Made by a program: the position numbers and the translations under genes. Shown piece by piece: positions 63,582 through 64,000 of a DNA stretch of 64,000 nt. The notes beneath the pieces are model-generated. The model saw nothing but the letters and a program-made list of their open reading frames with translations. It had not been told where the DNA came from and made no database searches. The number at the start of each line of letters is the position of its first letter. Within the stretch, counting starts at the first letter, position 1. The DNA comes from Comamonadaceae bacterium (lineage in GTDB: Bacteria; Pseudomonadota; Gammaproteobacteria; Burkholderiales; Burkholderiaceae_C): the NCBI GenBank assembly GCA_947443645.1, contig CANEXF010000002.1, forward strand, positions 185,494-249,493, read 5' to 3'.

Positions 63582-64000
63582 TTAGTTTTCAGAACTGGCC
63601 ACAGAGTCTTCGTTGCTGCTGCTCGCTTTAAGCAGGGTTGCGTCTTTGGTCTTGGTCGTGCTTAGGCTAGCGCTTGCGCCACTCAAAATGGAAGCCAATG
63701 AGGCGGTTGCTTTGGCAAGGACAGAGAGTTCAAGAGTCCTGCTGTCCGACATCGAGTTTACAGCTATGGCAGGTTTTCCCGCGGCGGCATCAAGAAGCGC
63801 TTGCGCATCTGCAGCGGCTTTCGCAGCTGCTGCCGCCGCGAGGGCTTTGTCGCTCAGTATGGACGTCAGGTCAAGACCATTGGTCGTGATGCTCGCCGAG
63901 CCTGTCACCGTCACAGCACTGGTCTGACGCACCGAATCCGAACTGTTTGTCGACAGGTCGCCACGAACGGTGGTTGCGCCGAAAGTAGTCGTGCCGTTGC
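63582..64000 (-). CDS. C-terminal end of a TpsA-type large exoprotein (5' part outside window)
   Basis: The reading frame is open from the right window edge (NGTTTFGATTVRGD) to a stop at 63582, about 139 residues. Composition is Ser, Thr, Ala and Asp rich, with an Ala-rich helix (ALAAAAAAKAAADAQALLDAAAG) near the end and SNEDSVASSEN at the terminus. Position directly before a TpsB gene identifies it as the secreted partner, presumably a filamentous adhesin. No toxin domain or VENN-type motif is seen in the visible end, so a contact-dependent inhibition toxin is unlikely. A GTG inside the frame is probably not a start. Confidence 0.75.
   Translation of the reverse strand, partial: NGTTTFGATTVRGDLSTNSSDSVRQTSAVTVTGSASITTNGLDLTSILSDKALAAAAAAKAAADAQALLDAAAGKPAIAVNSMSDSRTLELSVLAKATASLASILSGASASLSTTKTKDATLLKASSSNEDSVASSEN

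Overview
The window is high-GC bacterial chromosome. Gene order and gene types point to a betaproteobacterium of the order Burkholderiales, most likely Comamonadaceae (Polaromonas/Rhodoferax-like). The support is the iscR-iscS-iscU-iscA-hscB-hscA-fdx order, the alaA-hom-thrC-moeA-moaD-moaE cluster, a Bug-type solute receptor, intracellular polyhydroxybutyrate (PHB) metabolism, and GC-rich dispersed repeats of a kind common in that family. The genus is inference; no rRNA gene lies in the window.

Layout. 1-5.7 kb (minus strand): a hybrid-like sensor kinase cut by the window edge, with a periplasmic binding protein just upstream, then an acyl-CoA synthetase and a GntR/FCD regulator. 5.9-13.5 kb (plus): a propionyl-CoA to succinyl-CoA operon (methylmalonyl-CoA mutase, MeaB, PccB, PccA, and a VOC protein in the epimerase position). 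13.5-18.9 kb: RsxB-like ferredoxin, PHB depolymerase with a histone-like tail, a YgiD-type dioxygenase, a TSUP permease and an aromatic aminotransferase. 19-27.7 kb: uvrB, the whole ISC iron-sulfur assembly operon behind an IscR operator, and dnaQ. 27.8-29.8 kb: tRNA-Val(CAC), a lone Tat-type amidohydrolase in low-information DNA, and a decayed copy of the tRNA 3' end, which looks like the scar of a tRNA-targeted element. 29.9-32.7 kb: PhoH2-type ATPase, Bcp and a Mth938-like protein. 32.9-39.9 kb: alaA-hom-thrC and molybdenum cofactor genes. 39.9-45.9 kb: an accessory aromatic-catabolism block (MarR, LysR, LigW-like decarboxylase, Bug receptor, a decayed flavin monooxygenase and an intact one) placed between moaE and clpB. 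46-53 kb: clpB with a sigma-32-type promoter, then an IclR-regulated TRAP transporter operon containing aroQ. 53-61.5 kb: GST, a BLUF photoreceptor, CbpA/CbpM, coniferyl-aldehyde-type dehydrogenase, 3-hydroxybutyrate dehydrogenase, an alpha/beta hydrolase, RelA and tRNA-Val(GAC). 61.8-64 kb: a two-partner secretion pair (TpsB complete, TpsA C-terminal end only).

The genes suggest a soil or water heterotroph that stores PHB, oxidises odd-chain or branched acids through methylmalonyl-CoA, and takes up plant-derived aromatics or quinate/shikimate-type acids. Besides the genes, the DNA carries several dispersed repeat families. The most notable is a ~28 bp element (GGGCGC, AGCAGCTAT, then a GTAGC/ATAGC end) found about ten times. 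Seven copies lie inside coding sequences, in all three reading frames and always in the sense orientation. Two larger repeats are inserted in frame inside pccA and thrC.
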